Of a DNA stretch of 64,000 nucleotides, positions 1 through 8,322 are shown piece by piece. The DNA is taken from NCBI GenBank assembly GCA_965206445.1, contig CBDBJR010000002.1, forward strand, positions 2,294,001 through 2,358,000, in the 5' to 3' direction. The position numbers and the translations under genes were made by a program. Source of the stretch: CBDBJR01 sp965206445. Lineage in GTDB: Bacteria; Pseudomonadota; Gammaproteobacteria; Arenicellales; Poriferihabitantaceae. The notes beneath the pieces were generated by a model. That model was not told the origin of the DNA, ran no database searches, and worked only from the letters and a program-made list of their open reading frames with translations. How positions within the stretch are numbered: the first letter of the stretch is position 1; each line of letters begins with the position of its first letter.

Positions 1-1547
1 AGCTGCTGCTGGCAGAAAAAACCACGCTGCAAACGCAAATCGCCGAGGCTGAGCAACAAACGCAGACGCTGACGGCTGACAAACAGCAACTGCAGCGGGC
101 CGGCGAGCAGACCGATAAGCAACTCGCGGCGGCCCGCAGTGAAAACACCGCTTTGCGGCAGCAGATCGTCGCGCTGGGCGATGAAAAATCCACCCTTGAG
201 CAGCAGCGGGATCAAAATCGTCGGCAGATTGCACAGCTGCAACAACAAGAGCGGGTGCTGACCGAACAAACCCGGACTCTGACACAGCAGCTCGAGGCGC
301 TACAGCTGGCATCCGGTCAGCAGATTGAGCAGCTGCAGCAACAAGAGCGGGCGCTGACCGGACAAGCCCGGACTCTGGCACAGCAGCTCGAGGCGCTACA
401 GCTGGCATCCGGCCAACAGATTGAGCAGCTGCAGCAACAAGAGCGGGCGCTGACCGGACAAACCCGGACTCTGGCACAGCAGCTCGAGGCGCTACAGCTG
501 GAATCCGGCCAGGAGATTGAACAGCTGCAGCAACAAGAGCGGGCGCTGACCGGACAAACCCGGACTCTGGCACAGCAGCTCGAGGCGCTACAGCTGGAAT
601 CCAGCCAACAGATTGAACAGCTGCAGCAACAAGAGCGGGCGCTGACCGGACAAACCCGGACTCTGGCACAGCAACTCGAGGCGCTACAGCTGGAATCCGG
701 CCAGGAGATTGAACAGCTGCAGCAACAAGAGCGGGCGCTGACCGGACAAACCCAGACTCTGGCACAGCAGCTCGAAGCGCTACAGCTGGAATCCGGCCAG
801 GAGATTGAACAGCTACAGCAACAAGAGCGTGTGCTGATCGGACAAATGGCCGCGCTGGCACAGCAACTCGAATCACTGCAACTGGAATCCGGTCAACAGA
901 TTGGACAGCTAACGCAGACCAAACAAAGCCTGGGCGATCAAATCACCGCAGTCACCTCGCAACTGGCCCAATTGAACCGGGTATTGGCCCAGCAGCAAAC
1001 GGAAAATCAAAGCCTGAGCGCGCTGCTTGCGGCGGCGCAAGCGCAATATGCCCGCACCCAGGCCGACAATGCCCGCTCGCAGCAGCAAATCACCGATGCA
1101 GATGAAAAAATAGCGGCGCTGAACCGCGCGATTGCCTGGCAGCAAGAGATCCACGCCACACTCGAGGCACAGGCCAATGCGCGGCAGCAACAACTGTCTT
1201 CCCTGCAGCAGGAACACGAAGAACTGGATAAAAAATACGATAATCTGATCCGGGCGGCCCGCAGCCCCCACGACAAACATGTCGTGGAAATCTGGCTGAC
1301 CAAACAGAATGGCCAATTGGAGTATAGACTGGGTGAACCCGGCCAAGCGGAGGCAAGGGTTATCGATAAATCGGCGCTGGACCAACGCCTGACGGCGTTG
1401 AAAGCGGAATATGCGCGCAATCTTTATACCAGGATTGTCATCCCCGACGACAGCGGGCTGCTGCATAACGAAGCCTGGGAGCTGACTAACGAAATCCTCG
1501 ATAAATACGATTACTATAACCAGCCCAAGAACCCAGCAGAGCAGTGA
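1..1547 (+). CDS. repetitive coiled-coil protein, 5' end outside the window
   Basis: The reading frame is open from the first base of the window (codons begin at position 3) to a TGA at 1545-1547, so the true start lies upstream. The visible ~514 residues are almost entirely Gln/Leu/Glu-rich heptad-like sequence, typical of a long alpha-helical coiled coil. Between about 228 and 899 the sequence repeats with an exact 96-bp (32-residue) period, each unit starting near IEQLQQQERALTGQ. The last ~110 residues lose the repeat and end in a more globular segment (KHVVEIWLTKQNGQLEYRLG). No catalytic motif is visible. A structural, scaffold or chromosome-partition-like role is possible, but the function is unknown. 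It ends 27 bp before mnmG on the same strand. Confidence 0.75.
   Translation, partial: LLLAEKTTLQTQIAEAEQQTQTLTADKQQLQRAGEQTDKQLAAARSENTALRQQIVALGDEKSTLEQQRDQNRRQIAQLQQQERVLTEQTRTLTQQLEALQLASGQQIEQLQQQERALTGQARTLAQQLEALQLASGQQIEQLQQQERALTGQTRTLAQQLEALQLESGQEIEQLQQQERALTGQTRTLAQQLEALQLESSQQIEQLQQQERALTGQTRTLAQQLEALQLESGQEIEQLQQQERALTGQTQTLAQQLEALQLESGQEIEQLQQQERVLIGQMAALAQQLESLQLESGQQIGQLTQTKQSLGDQITAVTSQLAQLNRVLAQQQTENQSLSALLAAAQAQYARTQADNARSQQQITDADEKIAALNRAIAWQQEIHATLEAQANARQQQLSSLQQEHEELDKKYDNLIRAARSPHDKHVVEIWLTKQNGQLEYRLGEPGQAEARVIDKSALDQRLTALKAEYARNLYTRIVIPDDSGLLHNEAWELTNEILDKYDYYNQPKNPAEQ
228..899 (+). repeat. 96-bp in-frame tandem repeat, about 7 copies
   Basis: The ATT codon that opens each unit recurs at 324, 420, 516, 612, 708 and 804, exactly 96 bp apart, with an earlier diverged copy at 228 and a decayed one after 900. 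The central copies (420-800) are nearly identical at DNA level, with differences such as CAA/GAG (QQ versus QE). This points to recent unequal crossing-over or slippage rather than ancient duplication. Confidence 0.9.
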
Positions 1548-1574
1548 CCCACGGCTATCCGTAGCCACCCCCCG

Positions 1575-3455
1575 ATGCGATACGCCGAACAGTTTGATGT
1601 CATCGTCATTGGCGGCGGCCATGCCGGCGTCGAGGCGGCGTTGGCGTCCGCCCGGGTGGGCGCGAAAACCGTGCTGGTGACCCACCATATCGAGACGATC
1701 GGCCAGATGTCCTGCAATCCGGCGATTGGCGGCATCGGCAAGGGGCATATCGTCAAGGAAATTGACGCGCTCGGCGGCGTGATGGCGCAGGCGATCGACC
1801 ACTCCGGGATTCATTTTCGCATATTGAATTCCCGTAAAGGCCCGGCGGTACGCGCGACCCGGGCGCAGGCCGACCGGATGCTGTATAAAATGGCCATTCG
1901 CCGGGCGGTTGACAACCAGCCCAACCTTGGCCTGCTGCAGCAAAGCGTGGACGACCTGATAATCGAAAACAATCGCGTCACCGGGGTGAAAACCGATCTG
2001 GGAATCGAGCTCAACGCACCGGCAGTCGTGCTGACCACCGGTACTTTTTTGCACGGCCAACTGCATTTTGGCCAGAGCAAGCTGCAAGGCGGCCGCGCCG
2101 GCGACCGGCCTGCTATCGCATTGGCCGAGCGGCTGCGCGCACTGCCGCTGCAAGTCGGCCGACTCAAAACCGGTACGCCGCCGAGGATTGACGGCAAAAC
2201 CATTGACTACCAACAACTCGAACCGCAGCCGGGTGACAGCCCGGTACCGGTATTTTCGTTTCTCGGCAGCGCCGATGCGCATCCGACCCAGGTGCCGTGC
2301 TACATCACGCACACCAACCGCCGCACCCACGACATTATCACCGCTGCGCTGCACCGCTCACCGCTGTACGACGGCACCATCGACAGCGTCGGCCCCAGAT
2401 ACTGTCCGTCGATCGAAGACAAGGTGGTGCGTTTTGCCGACAAAACCCACCACCAGATTTTTGTCGAACCGGAGGGCTTGAACACCACCGAGATTTACCC
2501 CAACGGGATTTCAACCAGCCTGCCGTTCGATGTACAGCAGCGGCTGGTACGCACGATCAAAGGGTTTGAAAACGCGCTGATCACCCGCCCCGGCTATGCG
2601 GTCGAATATGACTTCTTCGACCCGCGCGGGCTCAAATCCAGCCTCGAAACCAAATCCGTCGCCGGGCTGTTTTTTGCCGGCCAGATCAACGGCACCACCG
2701 GCTACGAAGAAGCCGCCGGACAGGGCTTGATTGCCGGCCTCAACGCGGCGCGGCAAACCCGCCAGCAGGCACCGTGGTGCCCATCGCGCAGCCAGGCGTA
2801 TATCGGCGTCATGATCGACGACTTGATCAGCCGGGGAGCTGCCGAACCGTATCGCATGTTTACCTCGCGGGCCGAATACCGGCTGCAACTGCGCGAAGAC
2901 AATGCCGACCTGCGCCTGACCGGCATCGGTTTTGAGCTCGGGCTGGTCGAGCCGGCGCGCATGCGGGCGTTTGAAACAAAACGCAGCGCCATCGAACGGG
3001 AGCAGGCGCGGCTGCGGCAAACCTGGATACGCCCCGACGACTTCCAGCCCGGGGCAATCGAATCGGTGCTCGGGCAACCGCTGTCGCACGAGGCCAACCT
3101 GCTGGATTTATTGCGCCGCCCCACCGTCGGCTACGCCGCACTGGCGCAGCTGGCCGGCCTGGAGCAACCGCTGCAGGATGCCGCGACGACATATCAGATC
3201 GAAGTGCAGGCGCGCTACGGCGGGTACATCGAAAGACAGCAGGCGGAAGTAAAAAAACAGCAGCGACAGGAGCAGGCCCGCCTGCCGCTCGAGATGGATT
3301 ACACCCGGGTACGCGGCCTGTCGCTGGAAGCGCAGCAGAAACTGAACGCAACCAAACCGGAAACCATCGGCCAGGCAGCCCGGATTCCGGGGGTCACCCC
3401 GGCCGCCATATCCCTGCTGCTGGTGCATTTGAAGCGGCATCAATTGGCTGCCTGA
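1575..3455 (+). CDS. mnmG: tRNA uridine-5-carboxymethylaminomethyl modification enzyme MnmG (GidA)
   Basis: The 626-aa product matches the usual ~630-aa MnmG. With MnmE it installs the carboxymethylaminomethyl group at C5 of wobble U34 in certain tRNAs, using FAD. The N-terminus has the dinucleotide-binding motif VIGGGHAGVEAA (residues ~11-22), followed by the family signature GPAVRATRAQADR (~90-102). The second glycine-rich signature GTTGYEEAAGQGL lies near residue 375. The C-terminal helical domain that contacts tRNA and MnmE is complete. In many gammaproteobacteria mnmG precedes rsmG and parAB; here none of these follows, so the usual oriC-proximal neighbourhood is broken. Confidence 0.97.
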   Translation: MRYAEQFDVIVIGGGHAGVEAALASARVGAKTVLVTHHIETIGQMSCNPAIGGIGKGHIVKEIDALGGVMAQAIDHSGIHFRILNSRKGPAVRATRAQADRMLYKMAIRRAVDNQPNLGLLQQSVDDLIIENNRVTGVKTDLGIELNAPAVVLTTGTFLHGQLHFGQSKLQGGRAGDRPAIALAERLRALPLQVGRLKTGTPPRIDGKTIDYQQLEPQPGDSPVPVFSFLGSADAHPTQVPCYITHTNRRTHDIITAALHRSPLYDGTIDSVGPRYCPSIEDKVVRFADKTHHQIFVEPEGLNTTEIYPNGISTSLPFDVQQRLVRTIKGFENALITRPGYAVEYDFFDPRGLKSSLETKSVAGLFFAGQINGTTGYEEAAGQGLIAGLNAARQTRQQAPWCPSRSQAYIGVMIDDLISRGAAEPYRMFTSRAEYRLQLREDNADLRLTGIGFELGLVEPARMRAFETKRSAIEREQARLRQTWIRPDDFQPGAIESVLGQPLSHEANLLDLLRRPTVGYAALAQLAGLEQPLQDAATTYQIEVQARYGGYIERQQAEVKKQQRQEQARLPLEMDYTRVRGLSLEAQQKLNATKPETIGQAARIPGVTPAAISLLLVHLKRHQLAA

Positions 3456-3580
3456 GGGCGCGCTTACATCAATCCACAAGCTAGAGAATTTACAGAAAAG
3501 CGCGTAATCCGGAGGTTTCTCGCACTGTGATCACTTCTCGCCAGAGGAGCTAATCGCAATAAAAAAAAGTTAAATAATGG

Positions 3581-3609
3581 TTGACGCCCCCTGTCAATAT
3601 GTTTATGGT
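3581..3609 (+). promoter_or_regulatory. sigma-70-type promoter
   Basis: A -35 box TTGACG (3581-3586) and a -10-like box TATGGT (3604-3609) are separated by exactly 17 bp. The expected start near 3616 coincides with the first hairpin of the following small transcript. The region upstream (3556-3579) is A/T-rich, which would help promoter strength. Confidence 0.55.
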
Positions 3610-3614
3610 TATTT

Positions 3615-3693
3615 CCTCGCTTCTTACGAGGAGCAGTTAATCCCCCCGGGGTCTGTCCGGTTTGTCGCCTGGCACACGCCGGGGTTTTCTTTT
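3615..3693 (+). ncRNA. candidate small RNA or attenuator leader with intrinsic terminator
   Basis: The predicted transcript would begin with a 5-bp hairpin, CCTCG (3615-3619) paired with CGAGG (3627-3631). It would end with a terminator-like structure: CCCCGG (3644-3649) paired with CCGGGG (3679-3684), with internal secondary pairing, followed directly by TTTTCTTTT (3685-3693). A promoter at the right distance, a 5' hairpin and a 3' hairpin with a U-tract make a compact ~78-nt unit. It could be a stand-alone sRNA, or a leader whose terminator controls the NYN-domain ORF that starts 22 bp later. I do not recognise it as a named RNA family. Confidence 0.4.
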
Positions 3694-3714
3694 ATATGGA
3701 CGTGAAAAACCTAT

Positions 3715-3822
3715 ATGGACCGGGCAATCGTTTTCATTGACGGCAACAATTTCTACTCTGCATTTTTAAACAACACGGGGGACCTCAACCAAAGCACCCG
3801 GAGTTGTCCATCGCTCGAATAG
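3715..3822 (+). pseudogene. 5' stump of a NYN-domain (LabA/PIN-like) protein gene
   Basis: An ATG at 3715 opens a 35-codon frame starting MDRAIVFIDGNNFYSAF and ending at TAG 3820-3822. The hydrophobic strand followed by IDGNNFY is the N-terminal signature of NYN-domain ribonuclease-fold proteins, where the first Asp is a metal-binding catalytic residue. Intact family members need roughly 150 residues or more, and the sequence loses resemblance after about residue 22. It is therefore best read as a truncated gene. The words TATATGGAC occur twice (around 3694 and 3713), so translation initiation could have alternatives. From 3823 to 3940 nothing else was recognised. Confidence 0.5.
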
Positions 3823-3940
3823 GATTTCGTTTTCGGCAGTTGGGCAACAGGCGGCTTTTTTCTTCCGATCTGTCCAATCGAGCAGTCCTGTTATCAGCCA
3901 CCACGCTGTTTGCGCAAACGCGCCGGCAGCGGCTGACGGA

Positions 3941-6082
3941 TTAATTCTTCACATCGATATTGCCATCAGCCATCGTAATCAGCGCATCGGCGGCCACGGC
4001 GTCCTGTTGACGGAGCATCAGCGGATTGACCTCCATCTCAATCAGGTTCGGCGCGATGGTTTCGGCAACGGCGGCCAGTTGCAAAATGGCGTCGCCGATG
4101 CGCTCGAGATCGCATTTCGGGCGACCGCGAAAACCGCACAGCAACGGGAAACAGCGCAAGCGCGATAGCGCGTGAATAATGGTTTCCCGCTCTGTCGGCA
4201 ACAGTAGCGTGGTCGCGTCTCGATGCAGCTCGACCAGTATCCCGCCGCCGGCAATTGTCATCACGAGGCCAAACTGCGGGTCGCGCCGCACCCCAACCAG
4301 CAGTTCATGGACGACCCCGGTCACCATCGGCTCCACCAGAATGCCGGCCGGACGGTCGAGGATGCGAGCGGCAATCGGCTGCATCTCGGCCACCGCATTT
4401 TCAACCTGCCGCTGCGTGTACAGGCCCAGGCGGACGGCGCCGAGCTCGGTTTTATGCGCCACCTGTTCGCCAACCAGTTTAACCGCGACCGGAAACCCCA
4501 ACTCCACCGCCGCCGCCACCGCCTGCGGCGCATCGTTGACGGCCACCAGCCGGCCGCCCGGCGTGGCCACCCCGTGCCGCTGCAACGCCTGCTTGCTCTC
4601 CCACTCGTTCAACCGCCGCGCGCCGCGGCCGACCGGTGCGGCCGACCGTGCCGCCTCGACCAGCGTGAACTGCCGTGCCGATTCGGCCAGAATCCGCTGA
4701 CGGTTTTCGTGATAGCGGCAGCTGAGGGCAATCGCATCGAAACCGCGGTCAAAGCCCTGCAGTGGCGTCACCCCCCCGGCGAGCATGATTTCCCGCGATT
4801 GGCGGTCGATATTTTCCGCCAGCTCACTGCAAATGGCCGCCGGAATGCCGGCCTGTGCGACGGCCGCTATGTACGACTTGCCGTCGCTGCGGTAGTGGGT
4901 ATTGTCGGCGTTGAATTCTGCCGGCGGATAATCCTGAATAAACACCGCCGCATCGAACGGGTCTTTGAGCGCGGCGGCAAATACTTTGGGCATCACCTCG
5001 GTATTGCCCCACAGCGGCGTGGTGTAATCCAGCGGATTGGATACGGTGGCGATCTCCGGCAGCAATTGCCGCAGCTCGGCCTGCACCGCGGCTGAAAACG
5101 GCGGCAATTCCAGGCCGATTCGGTCGCAGTAATCGGCCGCCATCAGCGCTTCGCCGCCGGAGCAGGTAAACGCGACCACGCGCCGGCCGCTCGGCACACC
5201 CGATACGGTGACCCATTTCAGCGTCTCGAGCAGCAGCTCCGGCGAATGCACGCGCAGCATCCCCAGCCGGTCGAACAGCGCCTGATGCGCCTCATCAGCA
5301 CCGGAGATCGAACCGGTGTGGCTGACCGCCAACTGCGCGCCGACGGTCGAGCTGCCGGCCTTGAGCAGCACGATCGGCTTGCCGGCGGCCAGCGCTTTCA
5401 AGCCGGCGGCGGCAAACCGCTCGAGATTGACGATGCCTTCGATATACAGGCCAAAAGCGGTTATTCTGGGCTCGTCCACCAGCACGTCGAGATAATCTTC
5501 GATCGCCAGCACGGCTTGATTGCCGGTGGAAATAACGTAGGCCAGCGGCACCGAGCGCTGGTTCATCGCCATATCGGCGGTAATCATGCCGCTTTGCATC
5601 AGCAGCGCAATCCCGCGCGCACAGCGGCGGGAACCGGCGCCGAAAGGCCACAGTGTCGCCGCATCGAGGTAATTGATCACGCCGTAGCTGTTGGGGCCAA
5701 CCAGGGCCAGGTCGCCGGCGGCCTGCGCCAGCTCCTGCTCGGCTTGCTTGCCGGCCGCGCCCAGCTCACCGTAGCCGGCGGTAAAGCAGGCCACCCCGCC
5801 GGCGCCGCGCGCATTCAACTGCCGCAGAATCGGCAGCGTAGCGCTTCTTGGGGTGGCGAGGAAGACCGCATCCGGGGCGGCCGGCAAATCCGCGACGGTG
5901 GCAAAACAGGGCTGACCGCCCATCTGCCTGCGTTTCGGATTGACCCCCCAGATCGGGCCGTTGAAGCCCAGCGCGCATTGCCCGGCCGAATAATCCGCGT
6001 CGGCGCCGCCGATAAACGCAATATGCCGCGGCGCCAGCAGCCGCCGCAGATTGCGCCGGCGTTCAGGCGTCAGTGCGGTCAT
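3941..6082 (-). CDS. acyl-CoA synthetase (ADP-forming) family: CoA-binding plus ATP-grasp protein
   Basis: The 713-aa protein joins a CoA-binding Rossmann domain (IAFIGGADADYSAGQCAL near the N-terminus), two succinyl-CoA-synthetase-like domains, and a C-terminal ATP-grasp domain (GFPVAVKLVGEQVAHKTELG). The phosphohistidine loop appears as VSHTGSISGADE. The family forms acyl-CoA from acid, CoA and ATP, releasing ADP and phosphate. The ATG at 6082 (MTALTPERRRN) was chosen because a further 21 codons upstream look like non-coding sequence. It lies just downstream of an acyl-CoA dehydrogenase on the same strand and opposite a CaiD-like gene, so a carnitine or gamma-butyrobetaine substrate is plausible. 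The exact substrate is inference. Confidence 0.85.
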   Translation of the reverse strand: MTALTPERRRNLRRLLAPRHIAFIGGADADYSAGQCALGFNGPIWGVNPKRRQMGGQPCFATVADLPAAPDAVFLATPRSATLPILRQLNARGAGGVACFTAGYGELGAAGKQAEQELAQAAGDLALVGPNSYGVINYLDAATLWPFGAGSRRCARGIALLMQSGMITADMAMNQRSVPLAYVISTGNQAVLAIEDYLDVLVDEPRITAFGLYIEGIVNLERFAAAGLKALAAGKPIVLLKAGSSTVGAQLAVSHTGSISGADEAHQALFDRLGMLRVHSPELLLETLKWVTVSGVPSGRRVVAFTCSGGEALMAADYCDRIGLELPPFSAAVQAELRQLLPEIATVSNPLDYTTPLWGNTEVMPKVFAAALKDPFDAAVFIQDYPPAEFNADNTHYRSDGKSYIAAVAQAGIPAAICSELAENIDRQSREIMLAGGVTPLQGFDRGFDAIALSCRYHENRQRILAESARQFTLVEAARSAAPVGRGARRLNEWESKQALQRHGVATPGGRLVAVNDAPQAVAAAVELGFPVAVKLVGEQVAHKTELGAVRLGLYTQRQVENAVAEMQPIAARILDRPAGILVEPMVTGVVHELLVGVRRDPQFGLVMTIAGGGILVELHRDATTLLLPTERETIIHALSRLRCFPLLCGFRGRPKCDLERIGDAILQLAAVAETIAPNLIEMEVNPLMLRQQDAVAADALITMADGNIDVKN

Positions 6083-6187
6083 CGCCGCCCGGCGGCCAAC
6101 GGCAGCGCACCGCCTAAAAACCGCGGCGCCGCCCTGCCGGCACACCCATAGCGGCCTCGATAGCCGCGCAGCCGTCCGCTCGACCGA

Positions 6188-7348
6188 CTAACCGCCATAC
6201 TCGCGCAGCACCGAACGCGAAATAATGTGGCGCTGAATCTCGGACGTCCCGTCCCAGATGCGATCCAGGCGGGCATCGCGCCACAGGCGCTCGATTGGCA
6301 GCTCTTCCATCAACCCCATGCCGCCGTATATCTGGATCGTATAATCCGCCGCCCGCCCCACCGCCTCCGAGGCAAACAGCTTCGCCATCGCCGCATCTTC
6401 GTTTTTCATCCGCCCCTGATCGGCCTTGTGCGCGGCGCTCATGACCAGCAAATCAGCCGCCTTCAAATCGGTCGCCATGTCTGCCAGCTTGAACGACGTG
6501 CCCTGAAATCGGCCGATCGATTGACCGAACTGTTTGCGCTCGACCGCCCAGCCGGCGGCCAGATCGAGCAGCCGCTCCATCCTGCCGCAGGCCGCCGCCG
6601 CCACCCAGACCCGGCCCATCCGCAGCCATTCATCCGCCAGCTCAAACCCGCGGTGCTCCTCGCCGAGGATGCCGCTTTCGTGCACCCGACAATCGGTGAA
6701 CGTCAACTGCCAGGTCGGATACGCCCGCTGCGCGGCACAGCGCGGCCCGCGCTCGATGGCAAACCCCGGGGTATCGGCGTCGACCAGAAACGCGGTGACC
6801 TGTTTGCGCTCTCCCCGCGGCGTCACGGTCGTCCCGGTACAGGCAAACAGGATGGCGAAATCGGGCGCCACCGGGCTGCTGATGAAATGTTTTTTGCCAT
6901 TGATGACAAACTCCTCACCGCGGCGTTCGGCGCGGGTCTGCATCGACAGGATATCCGAGCCGGCACCCGGCTCGGTCAACGCAAACACCTCGTGCTTGTC
7001 GCCGGCGGCACAGGGCGTCAGATACTGCGCCACCTGCTCGCCCCGGCAGGCCAGCAGTATTTCGGACGGCCGATGCAGATAACCGTGCAGCCCATAGCTG
7101 GTTTTGCCGAGCTCGCGTTCAAGCAGCGCCAGGCAGCGGTAATCGAGCCCGCCACCGCCCATGTCCACCGGCAGATTGGGCGCATAAAACCCCATTTCCA
7201 GCGCTTTCTTTTTGATCCGGGCGCCCAGCTCCGGCGGCACTTCGCCGCTGCGATCGACCTCGGCTTCGTACGGCGCCAGCTCCTGTGCAACAAAAGCACG
7301 CACCGACTCAACCAGCATGGTCTGCTCTTCGGTTAACGGATAATCCAT
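6188..7348 (-). CDS. acyl-CoA dehydrogenase, CaiA-like
   Basis: The 386-aa protein is of standard length for the FAD-dependent acyl-CoA dehydrogenase family. Visible signatures are FALTEPGAGSD in the middle domain and the C-terminal helical motifs YTIQIYGGMGLMEE and IWDGTSEIQRHIISR. Family members introduce a 2,3-double bond into acyl-CoA and pass electrons to electron-transfer flavoprotein. The chosen start (MDYPLTEEQ) has GAGA about six bases upstream; an in-frame ATG four codons earlier is possible. Its position between an acyl-CoA ligase and a CaiD-like hydratase suggests a gamma-butyrobetainyl-CoA dehydrogenase role like CaiA, which is inferred from context. Confidence 0.9.
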   Translation of the reverse strand: MDYPLTEEQTMLVESVRAFVAQELAPYEAEVDRSGEVPPELGARIKKKALEMGFYAPNLPVDMGGGGLDYRCLALLERELGKTSYGLHGYLHRPSEILLACRGEQVAQYLTPCAAGDKHEVFALTEPGAGSDILSMQTRAERRGEEFVINGKKHFISSPVAPDFAILFACTGTTVTPRGERKQVTAFLVDADTPGFAIERGPRCAAQRAYPTWQLTFTDCRVHESGILGEEHRGFELADEWLRMGRVWVAAAACGRMERLLDLAAGWAVERKQFGQSIGRFQGTSFKLADMATDLKAADLLVMSAAHKADQGRMKNEDAAMAKLFASEAVGRAADYTIQIYGGMGLMEELPIERLWRDARLDRIWDGTSEIQRHIISRSVLREYGG

Positions 7349-7511
7349 ACGTATTCTCATTTCATCATAGCGGACAGGCCGGCGGCCCGGCGACGGGCGA
7401 AAGCAATGCCGGAATGCGGAAAAACAGCGCGTATCTTATACCAATTCAAAATAGACTCGCATACACTTACGCTCTTTATTCAATCCACTTTCCTCTCAGG
7501 ATATGCCGCCC
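7349..7511. promoter_or_regulatory. divergent promoter region between the dehydrogenase and CaiD-like genes
   Basis: About 160 bp separate two divergently transcribed catabolic units. The stretch from about 7425 to 7490 is A/T-rich relative to its surroundings and probably carries the promoter of the plus-strand unit. No -35/-10 pair with good spacing stood out. An AGG at 7498-7500 supports initiation at the ATG at 7512. Confidence 0.3.
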
Positions 7512-8321
7512 ATGCCAGCACACCAGGATATCGTAATCGCCGAACACGGCGCCGTATATGAGATCATGATTGATCGCCCCAAGGTCAATGCGATCGACAC
7601 CCCGACCAGCCGCAGGCTGGGCGAGGCCTTCGTCTATTTCAGAGACAACCCGGCGTTGAAGGTGTGCATCCTGACCGGCGCCGGGGAAAAGATTTTCTCA
7701 GCCGGCTGGGATCTCAAATCACTGGACAGCGGCGATACCCGACTCGACAACTGGTGGGAAAATGAAGACGCCAGCCTGGGCGGCTTTGCCGGCATCACCG
7801 AGCTTTGGGATCTCAACAAGCCGGTTATCGCCGCGTTGAACGGCCTGACCATCGGCGGCGGGTTCGAAATTGCCCTGGCCTGCGACTTGATCATCGCCGC
7901 CGAACACGTCGAATTCGCCCTGCCCGAGCTGCCCCTCGGCATTATTCCCGATGCCGGTGCAATACAGCGGCTGCCCCGGCGCCTGCCGTATAACATTGCG
8001 CTGGAAATGCTGTACCTCGGGCGGCGCATGCCGGCCGCCGAAGCCGCCGGATACGGCCTGGTAAATCGGGTCGTCGCGGCCGGTGAATTGATGCCCGCAG
8101 CACGCGAATGGGCCGACCGGCTGGCCGGGGTCGCGCCGCTGGCGCTGCACTCGATCAAAGAGGTCTTGCAGGCGATCGACGGCGAGAGTATTCGCCGCGC
8201 ATTTGACAAAATGCGCACCGACGATCTGCCTGTTTATCGGCAAATGCTGCGCTCCGGCGATGCCGAAGAAGGCGTCAGCGCCTTCGTCGAAAAGCGCCGG
8301 GCCAGATTCAAGGGGCAATAA
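7512..8321 (+). CDS. caiD: enoyl-CoA hydratase/isomerase family protein, carnitinyl-CoA dehydratase (CaiD)-like
   Basis: The ~269-aa crotonase-fold protein closely resembles E. coli CaiD along its length: GAGEKIFSAGWDLKSL, FAGITELWDLNKPVIAALNG, IGGGFEIALACDLI and FALPELPLGIIPDAG, the last containing the second catalytic-loop glutamate region. CaiD interconverts crotonobetainyl-CoA and L-carnitinyl-CoA. An ATG at 7503 is also in frame, but it lies only two bases from the AGG of a possible ribosome binding site, so 7512 is preferred. It is followed after one base by the dehydrogenase gene and clearly forms an operon with it. Confidence 0.85.
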   Translation: MPAHQDIVIAEHGAVYEIMIDRPKVNAIDTPTSRRLGEAFVYFRDNPALKVCILTGAGEKIFSAGWDLKSLDSGDTRLDNWWENEDASLGGFAGITELWDLNKPVIAALNGLTIGGGFEIALACDLIIAAEHVEFALPELPLGIIPDAGAIQRLPRRLPYNIALEMLYLGRRMPAAEAAGYGLVNRVVAAGELMPAAREWADRLAGVAPLALHSIKEVLQAIDGESIRRAFDKMRTDDLPVYRQMLRSGDAEEGVSAFVEKRRARFKGQ

Positions 8322-8322
8322 C

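Noticed and set aside
909..2354. 481-codon minus-strand frame opposite the coiled-coil gene and mnmG
   Set aside because: It lies antisense to a certain gene (mnmG) and crosses into the repeat gene; its Arg/Gly/Ala-rich translation is a shadow of GC-rich coding DNA.
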